From positions 1 through 64,000 of the forward strand of contig CAZUMJ010000008.1 of assembly GCA_964621605.1 (NCBI GenBank): 64,000 nucleotides of DNA, written 5' to 3'. The position numbers and the translations under genes are program-made. Shown piece by piece: positions 1 through 7,671 of the stretch. This DNA comes from CAZUMJ01 sp964621605. Lineage in GTDB: Bacteria > Actinomycetota > Acidimicrobiia > Acidimicrobiales > Iamiaceae. Every line of letters starts with the position of its first letter. Position 1 is the first letter of the stretch. The notes beneath the pieces were generated by a model. It was not told the origin of the DNA, ran no database searches, and was given only the letters and a program-made list of their open reading frames with translations.

Positions 1-748
1 GGCCCATGGCGCAGCCGGCGTAGGGGGCGAGGTACTTGAACGGGGCCGGGTCGGAGGCCGGGGCCACCACGACGACCGTGTAGTCGAGGGCACCACGCTC
101 GGCCAGCGTCGCCACCGTCTGTGCCACCGTCGCGGCCTTCTGGCCGATCGCGACGTAGATGCACTTCACGCCAAGACCCTTCTGGTTCAGGATCGTGTCG
201 ATCCCGATCGTGGTCTTGCCGGTCTTGCGGTCGCCGATGATGAGCTGGCGCTGGCCACGCCCGATGGGCGTCATGGCGTCGATGGCCTTGATGCCGGTCT
301 GCATCGGCTCGTGCACGGGCTGGCGGCCGAGGATGCCGGGCGCCTGGATCTCCATGCGGCGGTTCACCGGGTTGGCGAGCGGGCCCTTGCCGTCGATCGG
401 GTTGCCGAGGGCGTCCACGACACGACCCAGCAGGCCGTCGCCGACCGGCACCTGCAAGATGTTGCCGGTGGCCTTGACCGCCTGGCCCTCCTCGATGCGG
501 TCCACGTCGCCGAGCACCACGGCACCGATGGATTCCTCGTCGAGGTTCAGCGCGAGGCCGAGCGTGCCGTCGGCGAACTCGAGGAGCTCGTTCACGGCCG
601 CGTCGGGCAAGCCCGACACACGGGCGATGCCGTCGCCCACCTCGATGATGCGGCCGACCTGCGCCTCGGACACGTCGGGCGTGAAGCCCTCGAGGTTGGC
701 GCGGATGGCTGCGGTGATGTCGGCGGTGTTGATGGTCAACTCGGCCAT
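1..748 (-). CDS. atpA: ATP synthase F1 subunit alpha, partial (N-terminal 249 residues)
   Basis: Alpha subunit of the F1 head, a nucleotide-binding but non-catalytic partner of beta in ATP synthesis on the cytoplasmic face of the membrane. The protein begins MAELTINTADITAAIRANLE and carries the beta-barrel domain and then the P-loop GDRKTGKT near residue 171, followed by the start of the nucleotide-binding domain. The reading frame runs off the left edge, so the C-terminal half of the roughly 510 residues usual for the family is outside the window, as presumably are atpG, atpD and atpC. The ATG lies 49 bases after the atpH stop, consistent with one operon. Confidence 0.97.
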   Translation of the reverse strand, partial: MAELTINTADITAAIRANLEGFTPDVSEAQVGRIIEVGDGIARVSGLPDAAVNELLEFADGTLGLALNLDEESIGAVVLGDVDRIEEGQAVKATGNILQVPVGDGLLGRVVDALGNPIDGKGPLANPVNRRMEIQAPGILGRQPVHEPMQTGIKAIDAMTPIGRGQRQLIIGDRKTGKTTIGIDTILNQKGLGVKCIYVAIGQKAATVAQTVATLAERGALDYTVVVVAPASDPAPFKYLAPYAGCAMG

Positions 749-797
749 GAGATCGTCTTCGCTTTCGTGACGAGCGGCTTGCGGACGGAACGACGCG

Positions 798-1328
798 TCA
801 GAGCGCGTCGCGGAGCTGGGACAGACGGTTGCGGACGGAGCCGTCGATCACCGTGTCGTCGATCTGGGCTACCAGGCCGCCGAGGATGGTGGGGTCGATC
901 ACGACCTTCACCTCGACGCGCTTGCCGGTGGCGGCCTCGAGCGCCGTGGTGAGGCGGGCGAGCTGCTCGTCTGAGAGCGACTCTGTGACGCGCACCTCGG
1001 CAACCGACTTGTTCGCCTGGGCGGCGCTGAGCCGCACGAGCTGGTCGACGACCGCCGGCAGGTCGCGGGCGCGACCCGTACCGACCGCGAGCGACACGAG
1101 CGCGGTCGTGACCGGCAACGCACGAGCGCCGAGGAGGTCCTCGACGATCTGCTGGCGCCGCGCGACCGGCAGGTGCGGGTCGGTGAGGGCCGTACGCAGC
1201 TCGTCGGACCCCTCGAGCACCCGGGCGAAGCGGAAGAGCTCGTCTTCCACTTCGCCGAGGTTGCCCTCGGCGCGCGCGATGCCCAAGAAGGCGTCCGCGT
1301 AGGCGGCGATGCGGTCGACGTCGGTCAC
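798..1328 (-). CDS. atpH: ATP synthase F1 subunit delta
   Basis: Delta subunit (OSCP equivalent), which ties the F1 head to the peripheral stalk. It has 176 residues, normal for a free-standing delta; in mycobacteria delta is fused to a b subunit, here it is separate. The start is GTG and overlaps the atpF stop as GTGA, which fixes the start and implies translational coupling. The family assignment rests on length, position between atpF and atpA, and the C-terminal segment with EVRVTESLSDEQ and ILGGLVAQIDDTVIDGS typical of delta subunits. Confidence 0.95.
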   Translation of the reverse strand: MTDVDRIAAYADAFLGIARAEGNLGEVEDELFRFARVLEGSDELRTALTDPHLPVARRQQIVEDLLGARALPVTTALVSLAVGTGRARDLPAVVDQLVRLSAAQANKSVAEVRVTESLSDEQLARLTTALEAATGKRVEVKVVIDPTILGGLVAQIDDTVIDGSVRNRLSQLRDAL

Positions 1329-2029
1329 GACCGGCCGGCCCCGACCTGGGTGATGAACTGCTCGACGAGCGCCTCGTTGGTGGCACGGTCGAGGTTGCGC
1401 TGCACGACCGTCTCGGCGGCGCCGAGGGCGAGCTCGGTCACCTCGCCACGCAGGTCGGCGAGGGCCTGGGCCTTCTGGGACTCGACCTCGGCGGCGGCGC
1501 GCTGGCGCAGCTCGGCGATGTCGGCCTCGGCCTTGGCCTGCAGGTCACGGCGCAGGGCGTCCGCGGTGACCCGGGACTCCTCGATGATGCGGTGCGCCTC
1601 GGAGCGGGCCTCGGCAAGCTGCCGGTTGTACTCGGCGAGCACGCCGGTCGACTCTGCCTTGGCCGTCTCGGCCGCCTCGAGGTCGCTGCGGATGCGCTCG
1701 GCGCGGCCCTCCATGCCCTTGCGGATGCCCGGGAAGGCGAACTTCCAGAGGGCGAGGAAGAGCAGCAGGAAGGCGATGCCACCCCAGATCAGCTCGTTGG
1801 TGGCGGGCATGATCGGCGACGGCGCCTGCTGGCAGTCCTCGATGGTCTTCTGCCCCTCGACGACCTCGGTGGCGCAGTGGAACAGCTCGTGGTTGGTTTC
1901 CTTGGGGGACGCGGCGACCTCGATGGTCTCGTGTCCGCCCTCGGGCGCTGCGGCGGACGCCACCGACGGAAGGCCGATGGCCATCACGGCGGCTGCGGCG
2001 AGCAGCGCGAGGAAGGTGCGGGTACGCAT
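1325..2029 (-). CDS. atpF: ATP synthase F0 subunit b with an extended N-terminus
   Basis: Peripheral stalk subunit b. The protein has 234 residues, against about 160-180 for most b subunits. Residues 1-26 look like a signal peptide (MRTRTFLALLAAAAVMAIG, ending ASA). About 55 residues follow that would lie outside the membrane and contain two cysteines near positions 52 and 66. The usual transmembrane segment comes next (LIWGGIAFLLLFLALWKF), then a long charged coiled coil. The extra N-terminal domain is unusual; whether the signal peptide is cleaved cannot be told from the sequence. It sits 12 bases after atpE and overlaps atpH. Confidence 0.94.
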   Translation of the reverse strand: MRTRTFLALLAAAAVMAIGLPSVASAAAPEGGHETIEVAASPKETNHELFHCATEVVEGQKTIEDCQQAPSPIMPATNELIWGGIAFLLLFLALWKFAFPGIRKGMEGRAERIRSDLEAAETAKAESTGVLAEYNRQLAEARSEAHRIIEESRVTADALRRDLQAKAEADIAELRQRAAAEVESQKAQALADLRGEVTELALGAAETVVQRNLDRATNEALVEQFITQVGAGRS

Positions 2030-2041
2030 GTGGGGCTGCTC

Positions 2042-2314
2042 CTACTTGAGGATGAAGGCCAGCACGAAGCCGAACAGGGCGAGGGCTTCGGTGAAGGCGA
2101 TGCCGAGGAACATGGTCGTGCGGGCCATACCGGCGGACTCGGGCTGGCGCGACATGGCGGAGATGGCGGAGCTCACGACGAGACCGATGCCGATGCCGGG
2201 GCCGATGGCCGCCCCGCCGTAGACGATGCCTCGACCGATGGTCTGCAGACCCGGGGTGATGTCGACGGCGTTGGCCGCCTGGGCCAGCAAGGTGGTGACG
2301 GCGAGCAGGTTCAC
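2042..2314 (-). CDS. atpE: ATP synthase F0 subunit c
   Basis: Proteolipid that forms the rotating c ring. It has 90 residues and two hydrophobic helices joined by a polar loop (SAISAMSRQPESAG). The second helix carries the ion-binding carboxylate in GIAFTEALALFGF. The first 15 or so residues (MNLLAVTTLLAQAANA) extend the N-terminus a little beyond the shortest c subunits. The start is GTG, chosen because AAGGAG lies 7 bases upstream. The residues around the glutamate look like a proton-type rather than a sodium-type ring, but that is inference. Confidence 0.96.
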   Translation of the reverse strand: MNLLAVTTLLAQAANAVDITPGLQTIGRGIVYGGAAIGPGIGIGLVVSSAISAMSRQPESAGMARTTMFLGIAFTEALALFGFVLAFILK

Positions 2315-2395
2315 GGGATTCTCCTTGGACGGTGCCTGGGGTGACGCCTCAGCGACGTCGGGTTGATGGGAGACGGGGTGAGACTGGGCGGGTGC

Positions 2396-3166
2396 TCAGT
2401 GCTCGTGGGACATGGAGGTCTGCAGGTACACGGCGGTGAGGATGGTGAAGATGAAGGCCTGCAGGACCGAGACCAACACCTCGAAGCCCATGAGGGCGAC
2501 GAGCAGAGCGAACGGGAGCACACCGCCGGCCACGAAGTTCTCGGGCTTCACGAGGGTTGCGGTGAGCACGGCGAAGGTGACGAGCAGGAGGTGGCCGGCG
2601 AGCATGTTGGCGAAGAGCCGCAGCGACAGCGACACGGGCCGCACGAGGATGGTCGAGACAAGCTCGATAGGCGTGACCAGGATGTACAGCGCCTTCGGCA
2701 CGCCGGGCGGGAACATCATCTGCTTGAAGTAGCCCCACGGGCCCTGCTTGATGATGCCGACCACCACGTAGAAGATCCACGTGAGGGCGGTCAGGAACAG
2801 CGGCACGGCCAGGCGGGCGTTCACCGGCATCTGTGCCACCGGGATGATCTCCCAGATGTTGCACACGAACACGAACGCGAACAGCGTCGTGAGGTAAGGC
2901 GTCCACTTCAGGCCGTCGGGGCCCATCGTCTGCATGATGATGTCGTTGCGGATGAAGTCGACGACCGACTCGACGAGGTTCTGCACCCCGGCGGGCACGA
3001 GCGCCTGCTTGCGGCTGGCGGCGAAGAACAGCAGGAAGACCAGGATCGCCGAGAGCCAGATGAGCACCACGACCTTGTTGATCGCGAAGGGCGTGCCCTT
3101 CAGCGCGAAGTCGGGCCACTCGATCAGGTGGCTGATCGGCGGGAAGTCGATCGCGAGGAGGTTCAA
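2396..3166 (-). CDS. atpB: ATP synthase F0 subunit a
   Basis: Subunit a forms the proton half-channels next to the c ring. With a TTG start at 3166 (AAAGGG 8 bases upstream) it has 256 residues, the normal size. A longer frame upstream would run through most of the preceding gene and encodes non-family, arginine-rich sequence, so it was rejected. Typical features are VSLSLRLFANMLAGHLLLVTF, which contains the essential arginine of the channel, and the final helix ending LQTSMSHEH. It starts 2 bases after the preceding stop codon. Confidence 0.95.
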   Translation of the reverse strand: MNLLAIDFPPISHLIEWPDFALKGTPFAINKVVVLIWLSAILVFLLFFAASRKQALVPAGVQNLVESVVDFIRNDIIMQTMGPDGLKWTPYLTTLFAFVFVCNIWEIIPVAQMPVNARLAVPLFLTALTWIFYVVVGIIKQGPWGYFKQMMFPPGVPKALYILVTPIELVSTILVRPVSLSLRLFANMLAGHLLLVTFAVLTATLVKPENFVAGGVLPFALLVALMGFEVLVSVLQAFIFTILTAVYLQTSMSHEH

Positions 3167-3168
3167 GC

Positions 3169-3609
3169 TCAGGACCCTTTCCGGGAGGGCTTCAGCGCCG
3201 GGTAGGCGAGCGAGGCGGACACGTGGCGGGACTCCCAGAACAGGAGCCCGAGCTGCGTGACGAGGACGGTCACCGCGAGGGTGGGGAGATCGACCCACGG
3301 CTGCTTGGCGAGCACGGCCACGAGCGCCACGACGAGGCCCATGCGCAGCAGGAACCCGCCAAGTGCGGCGGCCATGATCATGGCGAGCGAGATGCGTGCC
3401 GCCCACGACAGCAGCGCGGCACCGAGGAGGAAGTTCACGACCACCACGGCACAGGCGATCGCCGCGGCGGCGGCGCCGTCGGCACCGCGCAGCACTGCTG
3501 CTACCGCGACCACGACTGGCAGGGCCAGCACACCTCGGCGGGCGAGGTCACGCGCGAGGACCGACTCGACGGCCGGGCCGGGTGCCGGGGTCAGGAACGC
3601 TTCGCCCAT
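3169..3609 (-). CDS. AtpI-like membrane protein of the ATP synthase operon
   Basis: A 146-residue protein with about four hydrophobic segments (around residues 27-45, 46-68, 73-97 and 108-125), located between the short protein above and atpB. Position and topology match the AtpI/UncI group, whose members help assemble the c ring or supply Mg2+/Ca2+. No diagnostic motif is visible, so the name rests mainly on context. Its ATG overlaps the end of the upstream gene by 19 bases. Confidence 0.75.
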   Translation of the reverse strand: MGEAFLTPAPGPAVESVLARDLARRGVLALPVVVAVAAVLRGADGAAAAAIACAVVVVNFLLGAALLSWAARISLAMIMAAALGGFLLRMGLVVALVAVLAKQPWVDLPTLAVTVLVTQLGLLFWESRHVSASLAYPALKPSRKGS

Positions 3610-3854
3610 GGCCCCTCCTCGTCATGACGGCGCATCGCCTGGTCGTAGCCGTAGTACATGCGCACGACGACCCCGGCGAGTGCGAAGACGAACAGCACCA
3701 CGGTGAGCACGGGGCGGATGCCGAAGACCGTGTCGAGCCCGAACCCGGCCAGCGCGAACAGCAACGGCGTGGCGACCAGCTCGAAGGCGCGGGCCAGCGC
3801 GTCACCGAAACCGTTCGTCAGTTCCTGCTTCTCGCGGAGGCTGCGGAGATCCAC
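3591..3854 (-). CDS. AtpZ/AtpI-type small membrane protein, first gene of the atp operon
   Basis: An 87-residue protein with two transmembrane helices (LVATPLLFALAGFGLDTVFG and VLTVVLFVFALAGVVVRMYY) and the GFGLDTxFG signature common in AtpZ-type F0F1-ATPase assembly proteins. The GTG at 3854 was chosen over an upstream ATG at 3917, because that ATG would lie inside the -10 box of the operon promoter; GGTGAGAAG precedes the GTG. Members of this family are thought to act with AtpI in ion supply or c-ring assembly. Confidence 0.82.
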   Translation of the reverse strand: MDLRSLREKQELTNGFGDALARAFELVATPLLFALAGFGLDTVFGIRPVLTVVLFVFALAGVVVRMYYGYDQAMRRHDEEGPWAKRS

Positions 3855-3915
3855 GGGCTTCTCACCGGGGTCGGGTGCTCCGAGAGGGAGGCACCACGCT
3901 TGTGAATGGAATCTC

Positions 3916-3945
3916 AATCTATCCGCGGAGGTAAGAAGGTCGCAA
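3916..3945 (-). promoter_or_regulatory. Predicted sigma-A-type promoter of the atp operon
   Basis: On the minus strand TTGCGA (3945-3940) is separated by 18 bases from TAGATT (3921-3916). Transcription would start near 3909, giving a leader of about 55 bases before the GTG of the first gene. Confidence 0.7.
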
Positions 3946-3948
3946 ATT

Positions 3949-3967
3949 CACCACGTCAGGCGTGGTG
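3949..3967 (-). terminator. Hairpin downstream of the WecA-type gene
   Basis: CACCACG and CGTGGTG form a perfect 7-bp stem with a 5-base loop, followed on the minus strand by AATTTG. It lies 27 bases beyond the stop of the upstream gene and just ahead of the atp promoter, so it probably separates the two transcription units. Confidence 0.55.
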
Positions 3968-3994
3968 CCCCAAACGAGGGTGCGTGCGAGCCGC

Positions 3995-5110
3995 TCACCC
4001 GTCATCGGCGTCCCGGGCGCGGCGAGCGCCCGGATGGAACAGCGTGTACAGCAACAGCATCGCGCCCGCGACCGCGAGGGGGACGATGGCGTCGCCCTTG
4101 CCGGTGTAGGCGGGGTACAGCACGAACGCCGACAACAGCCCGGTCCACAACCAGAGGATCACCACGCTGCGCCGCTGGCCGTGGCCGAGGCGCATCAAGC
4201 GATGGTGGAGGTGGTCCTTGTCGGCCGTGGCCACGCCCGTGCGGCGCGTCGCCCGGCGCACGATCGCGAATGCCGTGTCGAGGATCGGCACGCCCAGGAT
4301 GAACAGCGGGATGAACAGCGGTGCGAAGAAGAAGTACGTCTGCCCGCTGAAGGCCTGGTCGTTCTGCCCCCCGACGAGCATCGTCGAGGCCGCCATCAGG
4401 GCGCCGAGCAGCAGCGCTCCCCCATCACCCATGAACGTCCGCGCCGGGTGGAAGTTGTGCGGCAGGAACCCCAGGCACAGCCCCCCGACGATCACCGCGA
4501 TGAGCAGGCTCGGGTTGTCGGGCGCGAGCACGCCCGCCACGAGCAACCGATGGTCGTACAACGCGAACGCCCCCGCCGCGATGGCGACGATTCCGGCGGC
4601 GAGACCGTCGAGACCGTCGATCAAGTTGATCGCGTTGCACATGCCGAACACCCACAGCACGGTGACCAACGGCGCCCAGTCGGCGGAGAGCACGAGCACT
4701 CCGGCAAACGGGATGCGGAAGAAGAACATGTTCACGCCGAGCACGTAGAACACCGACGCGCCCACGACGATGCCTGCCGTCTTCGCCGGGGCGGACACCT
4801 CGTGCACGTCGTCGATGGTGCCGACGAGCCAGATGACCGCAGCCCCCGCGAGCGCGCCGAGCGGCAGGCGGGGGCTTGCGAACACGGCGCTCCAGCCACC
4901 CGAGGCGTAGGCCACCCCGAGGCCCGCGAGCAGACCGACGAACATGGCGACGCCCCCGACCTGCGGGGTTGGCCGCGTGTGCACGCGGCGCGCATCGGGC
5001 TGCACCACCCACCCGCGAGCGACCGCAAGGCGCACCACGAGCGGCGTCACCACGAACGTGGTGAGGAACGCCGCCGCGAAGACGGCGAGCAGCCCGAAGC
5101 GGGTGGGCAT
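3995..5110 (-). CDS. WecA/TagO/MraY-type undecaprenyl-phosphate sugar-1-phosphate transferase
   Basis: A 371-residue polytopic membrane enzyme of glycosyltransferase family 4. It transfers a sugar-1-phosphate, in actinobacteria usually GlcNAc-1-P, from its UDP form to decaprenyl or undecaprenyl phosphate. It has 10-11 hydrophobic segments, the early acidic motif GTIDDVHEVSAP, the catalytic NLIDGLDGLAAG, the FMGDGG loop and a late HLHHRLMRLGHGQR histidine motif. The M. tuberculosis counterpart rfe (wecA) sits in the same place upstream of the atp genes and starts arabinogalactan linker synthesis; whether this organism makes arabinogalactan is unknown. It follows glyA by 15 bases. Confidence 0.93.
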   Translation of the reverse strand: MPTRFGLLAVFAAAFLTTFVVTPLVVRLAVARGWVVQPDARRVHTRPTPQVGGVAMFVGLLAGLGVAYASGGWSAVFASPRLPLGALAGAAVIWLVGTIDDVHEVSAPAKTAGIVVGASVFYVLGVNMFFFRIPFAGVLVLSADWAPLVTVLWVFGMCNAINLIDGLDGLAAGIVAIAAGAFALYDHRLLVAGVLAPDNPSLLIAVIVGGLCLGFLPHNFHPARTFMGDGGALLLGALMAASTMLVGGQNDQAFSGQTYFFFAPLFIPLFILGVPILDTAFAIVRRATRRTGVATADKDHLHHRLMRLGHGQRRSVVILWLWTGLLSAFVLYPAYTGKGDAIVPLAVAGAMLLLYTLFHPGARRARDADDG

Positions 5111-5125
5111 CGTGCGCCCGCTGGC

Positions 5126-6394
5126 TCAGCCGGCTGTGCCGGCCAGCGTCCCCGGCGGGTACGGCGTGAACGTGCCGCACAGGTCTGCGACCTCGGCACG
5201 CACCGCGGCGATGACCTCGGCGTCCTCGCGGCCGGTCAGCACCCGGTGGATGAGCTCACCGATGACGGCCATCTCGGGCTCGGTCATGCCCTGGGTGGTG
5301 ACCGCAGGTGTGCCGATGCGCAAGCCGCTCGTGATGTACGGCGGCCGCGGGTCGTCGGGCACGGTGTTCTCGTTGAGGCTGATGCCGGCCCGGTCGAGCG
5401 CCAGACGAGCCTTCTTGCCCGAGAGGTGGGCGTCGAAGCTGCGTAGGTCGACGAGCATCAGGTGGTTGTCGGTGCCGCCGGAGACGAGGCGATGGCCGTG
5501 CCCTGCGAGTGCCGCCGCCAGCGCCTGGGCGTTGGCCACGATCTGACGGGCGTACGCGGCGAAGGTGGGGCTCGCCGCCTCGCGGAACGCCACTGCCTTG
5601 GCTGCGATCACGTGCTCGAGCGGCCCGCCCTGCATGCCGGGGAACACCGCCTTGTCGATGGCGGGACCGAGGTCGGCGCGGGCGAGGATGGCGCCCCCGC
5701 GCGGCCCGCGGAGCGTCTTGTGCGTCGTGAAGGTGACAACGTCGGCGACGCCGACCGGGTTGGGGTGCGCGCCGCCGGCGACGAGCCCGGCGATGTGGGC
5801 CGCGTCGAACATGAACAGCGCGCCGACCTCGTCCGCGATCTCGCGGAAGGGAGCCGGGTCGATGATGCGGGGGTAGGCGGTGGCACCCGCGACGATCAGC
5901 TTCGGACGCTCGGCTCGCGCCAGGTCGCGCACCTGGTCGAAGTCGATGCGCTCGTCGGAGGGCGTCACCCCGTAGGACACGAACCGGTAGAGCTGGCCGC
6001 TGGCGTTCACGGGCGAACCGTGCGTGAGGTGACCGCCCTGGTCGAGGCGAAGGCCGAGCACGGTGTCGCCCGGCTGGAGCAGTGCGTGGTAGACGGCCAG
6101 GTTGGCGTTGGCGCCGGAGTGCGGTTGCACGTTGGCGTACTCGGCGCCGAACAGTGCCTTGACCCGGCTGATGGCCAGGTCCTCGGCACGGTCGATGACC
6201 TCGTTGCCGCCGTAGTAGCGCTTGCCGGGATACCCCTCGGAGTACTTGTTGGTGAGCACCGAGCCGGTGGCTTCCAGCACCGCCGGCGAGGTGAGGTTCT
6301 CCGAGGCGATGAGCTGGAGCGTCGTGTTCTGCCGCTCGACCTCTGCGTCGATGATGGCGAACAGCTCGGTGTCGCGTTCGGCGGGCCAGGTCAT
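5126..6394 (-). CDS. glyA: Serine hydroxymethyltransferase
   Basis: PLP enzyme that interconverts serine and glycine and feeds methylenetetrahydrofolate. It has 422 residues, the normal length. Recognisable parts are NKYSEGYPGKRYYGG, the cofactor region FDAAHIAGLVAGG, and the PLP lysine in VTFTTHKTLRGPRGG near residue 224. The ATG has AGGAG at a good distance upstream. It lies 6 bases after rpiB and is probably co-transcribed with rpiB, the phosphatase gene and the WecA-type gene. Confidence 0.97.
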   Translation of the reverse strand: MTWPAERDTELFAIIDAEVERQNTTLQLIASENLTSPAVLEATGSVLTNKYSEGYPGKRYYGGNEVIDRAEDLAISRVKALFGAEYANVQPHSGANANLAVYHALLQPGDTVLGLRLDQGGHLTHGSPVNASGQLYRFVSYGVTPSDERIDFDQVRDLARAERPKLIVAGATAYPRIIDPAPFREIADEVGALFMFDAAHIAGLVAGGAHPNPVGVADVVTFTTHKTLRGPRGGAILARADLGPAIDKAVFPGMQGGPLEHVIAAKAVAFREAASPTFAAYARQIVANAQALAAALAGHGHRLVSGGTDNHLMLVDLRSFDAHLSGKKARLALDRAGISLNENTVPDDPRPPYITSGLRIGTPAVTTQGMTEPEMAVIGELIHRVLTGREDAEVIAAVRAEVADLCGTFTPYPPGTLAGTAG

Positions 6395-6400
6395 CTGGGG

Positions 6401-6943
6401 CTACTCCTGTGGCTGGGAAGGCGGTGAAGGCTCGGCAGCAGCGGTCGGCGCGGCGGCGCTGAAGAGCTCGGAGAGGTAGGCATCTTGCGCGGCGGGGTCG
6501 TTGCAGAGCCGCTGCAGCGCGAGCAGCTGGTCGACCCGTCGTTGGTGGCGTCCCCCTTCGAACGGGGTTGCGAGCCACAGTTCGAGGATCTCGGTCGCGA
6601 GCCCCGTCCCGACGACGCGCCCACCGATGGAGAGTACGTTCGCATCGTTGTGCTCGCGCGACATGCGCGCCGTGTAGAGATCGTTGCAGAGCGCGGCTCG
6701 CACGCCGGCGACCGTGTTCGCGGCCAACTGCTCGCCCTGGCCGCTCCCGCCGATCACGACCCCGCGCTCCGCCTTGCCGCTGGCGACCGCACGCCCGACT
6801 GCCGCGCAGAACACCGGGTAGTCGACCGACGCCGTGCTGTGGGTGCCGACGTCGTGGACGTCGTGTCCGAGCCCGGTCAACACCGCAACGAGGTGAGCCT
6901 TGAGCTCGAAGCCGGCGTGGTCGGAACCGATCGCGACGCGCAT
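6401..6943 (-). CDS. rpiB: Ribose-5-phosphate isomerase B
   Basis: Interconverts ribose-5-phosphate and ribulose-5-phosphate in the pentose phosphate pathway. It has 180 residues starting MRVAIGSDHAGFELKAHL. The active-site loop is GGSGQGEQLAANTV, with a glutamate where the E. coli-type enzyme has cysteine; this is the mycobacterial, glutamate-base form of the family. SREHNDANVLSIGGR is also typical. The C-terminus has a tail of about 25 residues rich in alanine and proline. The ATG overlaps the preceding stop by one base (TGATG), and AGGAG lies 8 bases upstream. Confidence 0.95.
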   Translation of the reverse strand: MRVAIGSDHAGFELKAHLVAVLTGLGHDVHDVGTHSTASVDYPVFCAAVGRAVASGKAERGVVIGGSGQGEQLAANTVAGVRAALCNDLYTARMSREHNDANVLSIGGRVVGTGLATEILELWLATPFEGGRHQRRVDQLLALQRLCNDPAAQDAYLSELFSAAAPTAAAEPSPPSQPQE

Positions 6944-7599
6944 CAGCCACGCTCCTGGGGCCGACCGGGACCCCACCGGCGCAGGAGGGGGCGACCGAAC
7001 GCAGGGGCGGGCGGGCGGGTCGCCGCGACCGGCTCGACCGGCGGTCCGGCAGGGCGCGGGCCGCCGAAGGCGAGCCAGATCAGGTGCTCGATGTGGTCTT
7101 CGAGCTCGCGGGCGACGGCCTCGAACATCTCGGGCGAGAGCCCCATGGGGTCGGGCAACTCGTCGGGCGTGCCGTCACCTAAGAGGTCGGCCATCGTCCG
7201 CTCACCCGAAACCGCGGTGACCCACTCGTCGAACGGCATGTCGACCCGAGGACCGAACGCGAGGGCGCGCTCTGTGAAGTCGCGCAGCGTGAAGGCTCGG
7301 GTGCGGGCTGAGCCGTCACGCAGCACGACCTCGCGCACGTGTCGGCGTTCCATGCCGAGCACCAGGCCGGCGTCTCGCACATCGGTGACATCGAGCTGCA
7401 TGCTCCGGTAGTTGGCGACGTCGATGCCTCGGCGGCCCATCGCGAGCTGGGCAGGTTCGGGCATGGGCCGCCCGGGCGGCAGCAGGCCTCGCGACTCCAC
7501 GGTTGCGTCGATGCCCGCGCGATGCAGGCGATAGCGCGTGAGCGCCTCGGCCATCGGAGAGCGGCACTGGTTACCGGTACAGCAGAAGAGGATGTCGAT
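6943..7599 (-). CDS. Low-molecular-weight protein-tyrosine-phosphatase family protein, apparent AUC start
   Basis: The frame encodes IDILFCCTGNQCRSPMAEAL. It contains the C-x5-R phosphate-binding loop (CTGNQCR) of low-molecular-weight tyrosine phosphatases and the related arsenate reductases. The family core is followed by a proline-rich C-terminal tail, about 218 residues in all. The first ordinary start codon, the ATG at 7554, lies after the catalytic loop and would give an inactive protein. The only codons upstream of it, back to an in-frame TAG at 7611, include no ATG, GTG or TTG. A -10 box TAGACT (7611-7606) stands 6 bases before ATC at 7599, the same spacing seen at other leaderless genes here, so ATC is the proposed start. 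A sequencing error cannot be excluded. It leads the rpiB-glyA transcript. Confidence 0.78.
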   Translation of the reverse strand: MDILFCCTGNQCRSPMAEALTRYRLHRAGIDATVESRGLLPPGRPMPEPAQLAMGRRGIDVANYRSMQLDVTDVRDAGLVLGMERRHVREVVLRDGSARTRAFTLRDFTERALAFGPRVDMPFDEWVTAVSGERTMADLLGDGTPDELPDPMGLSPEMFEAVARELEDHIEHLIWLAFGGPRPAGPPVEPVAATRPPAPAFGRPLLRRWGPGRPQERG

Positions 7600-7605
7600 G
7601 GCCGG

Positions 7606-7634
7606 AGTCTAGGGGCGAGGCGCGAACCGCTGAA
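7606..7634 (-). promoter_or_regulatory. Predicted promoter of the phosphatase-rpiB-glyA unit
   Basis: On the minus strand TTCAGC (7634-7629) and TAGACT (7611-7606) are 17 bases apart. The -10 box is 6 bases from the proposed ATC start, suggesting a leaderless transcript. The -35 box touches the palindrome at 7635-7652. Confidence 0.5.
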
Positions 7635-7652
7635 CTTGACCGGGCAGTCAAG
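7635..7652. promoter_or_regulatory. Palindromic operator CTTGAC-N6-GTCAAG, copy 1
   Basis: Perfect 6-bp arms around CGGGCA, in the gap between the divergent phosphatase and thiolase-like genes. The same arms and spacing recur at 29057-29074 before an acyl-CoA dehydrogenase gene. The size and symmetry suit a TetR-family dimer; no regulator gene is adjacent. Confidence 0.6.
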
Positions 7653-7671
7653 TATTTGCCGGAATGGTGCG

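Noticed and set aside
311..952. Plus-strand frames opposite the atp genes and many other long frames
   Set aside because: They are antisense or out-of-frame shadows of clear genes, with skewed Arg/Pro/Ser or His/Glu/Val composition caused by high GC.
3167..3406. Longer atpB start at 3406
   Set aside because: It would overlap most of the preceding gene and gives arginine-rich non-family sequence; TTG at 3166 has a ribosome-binding site and the family start.
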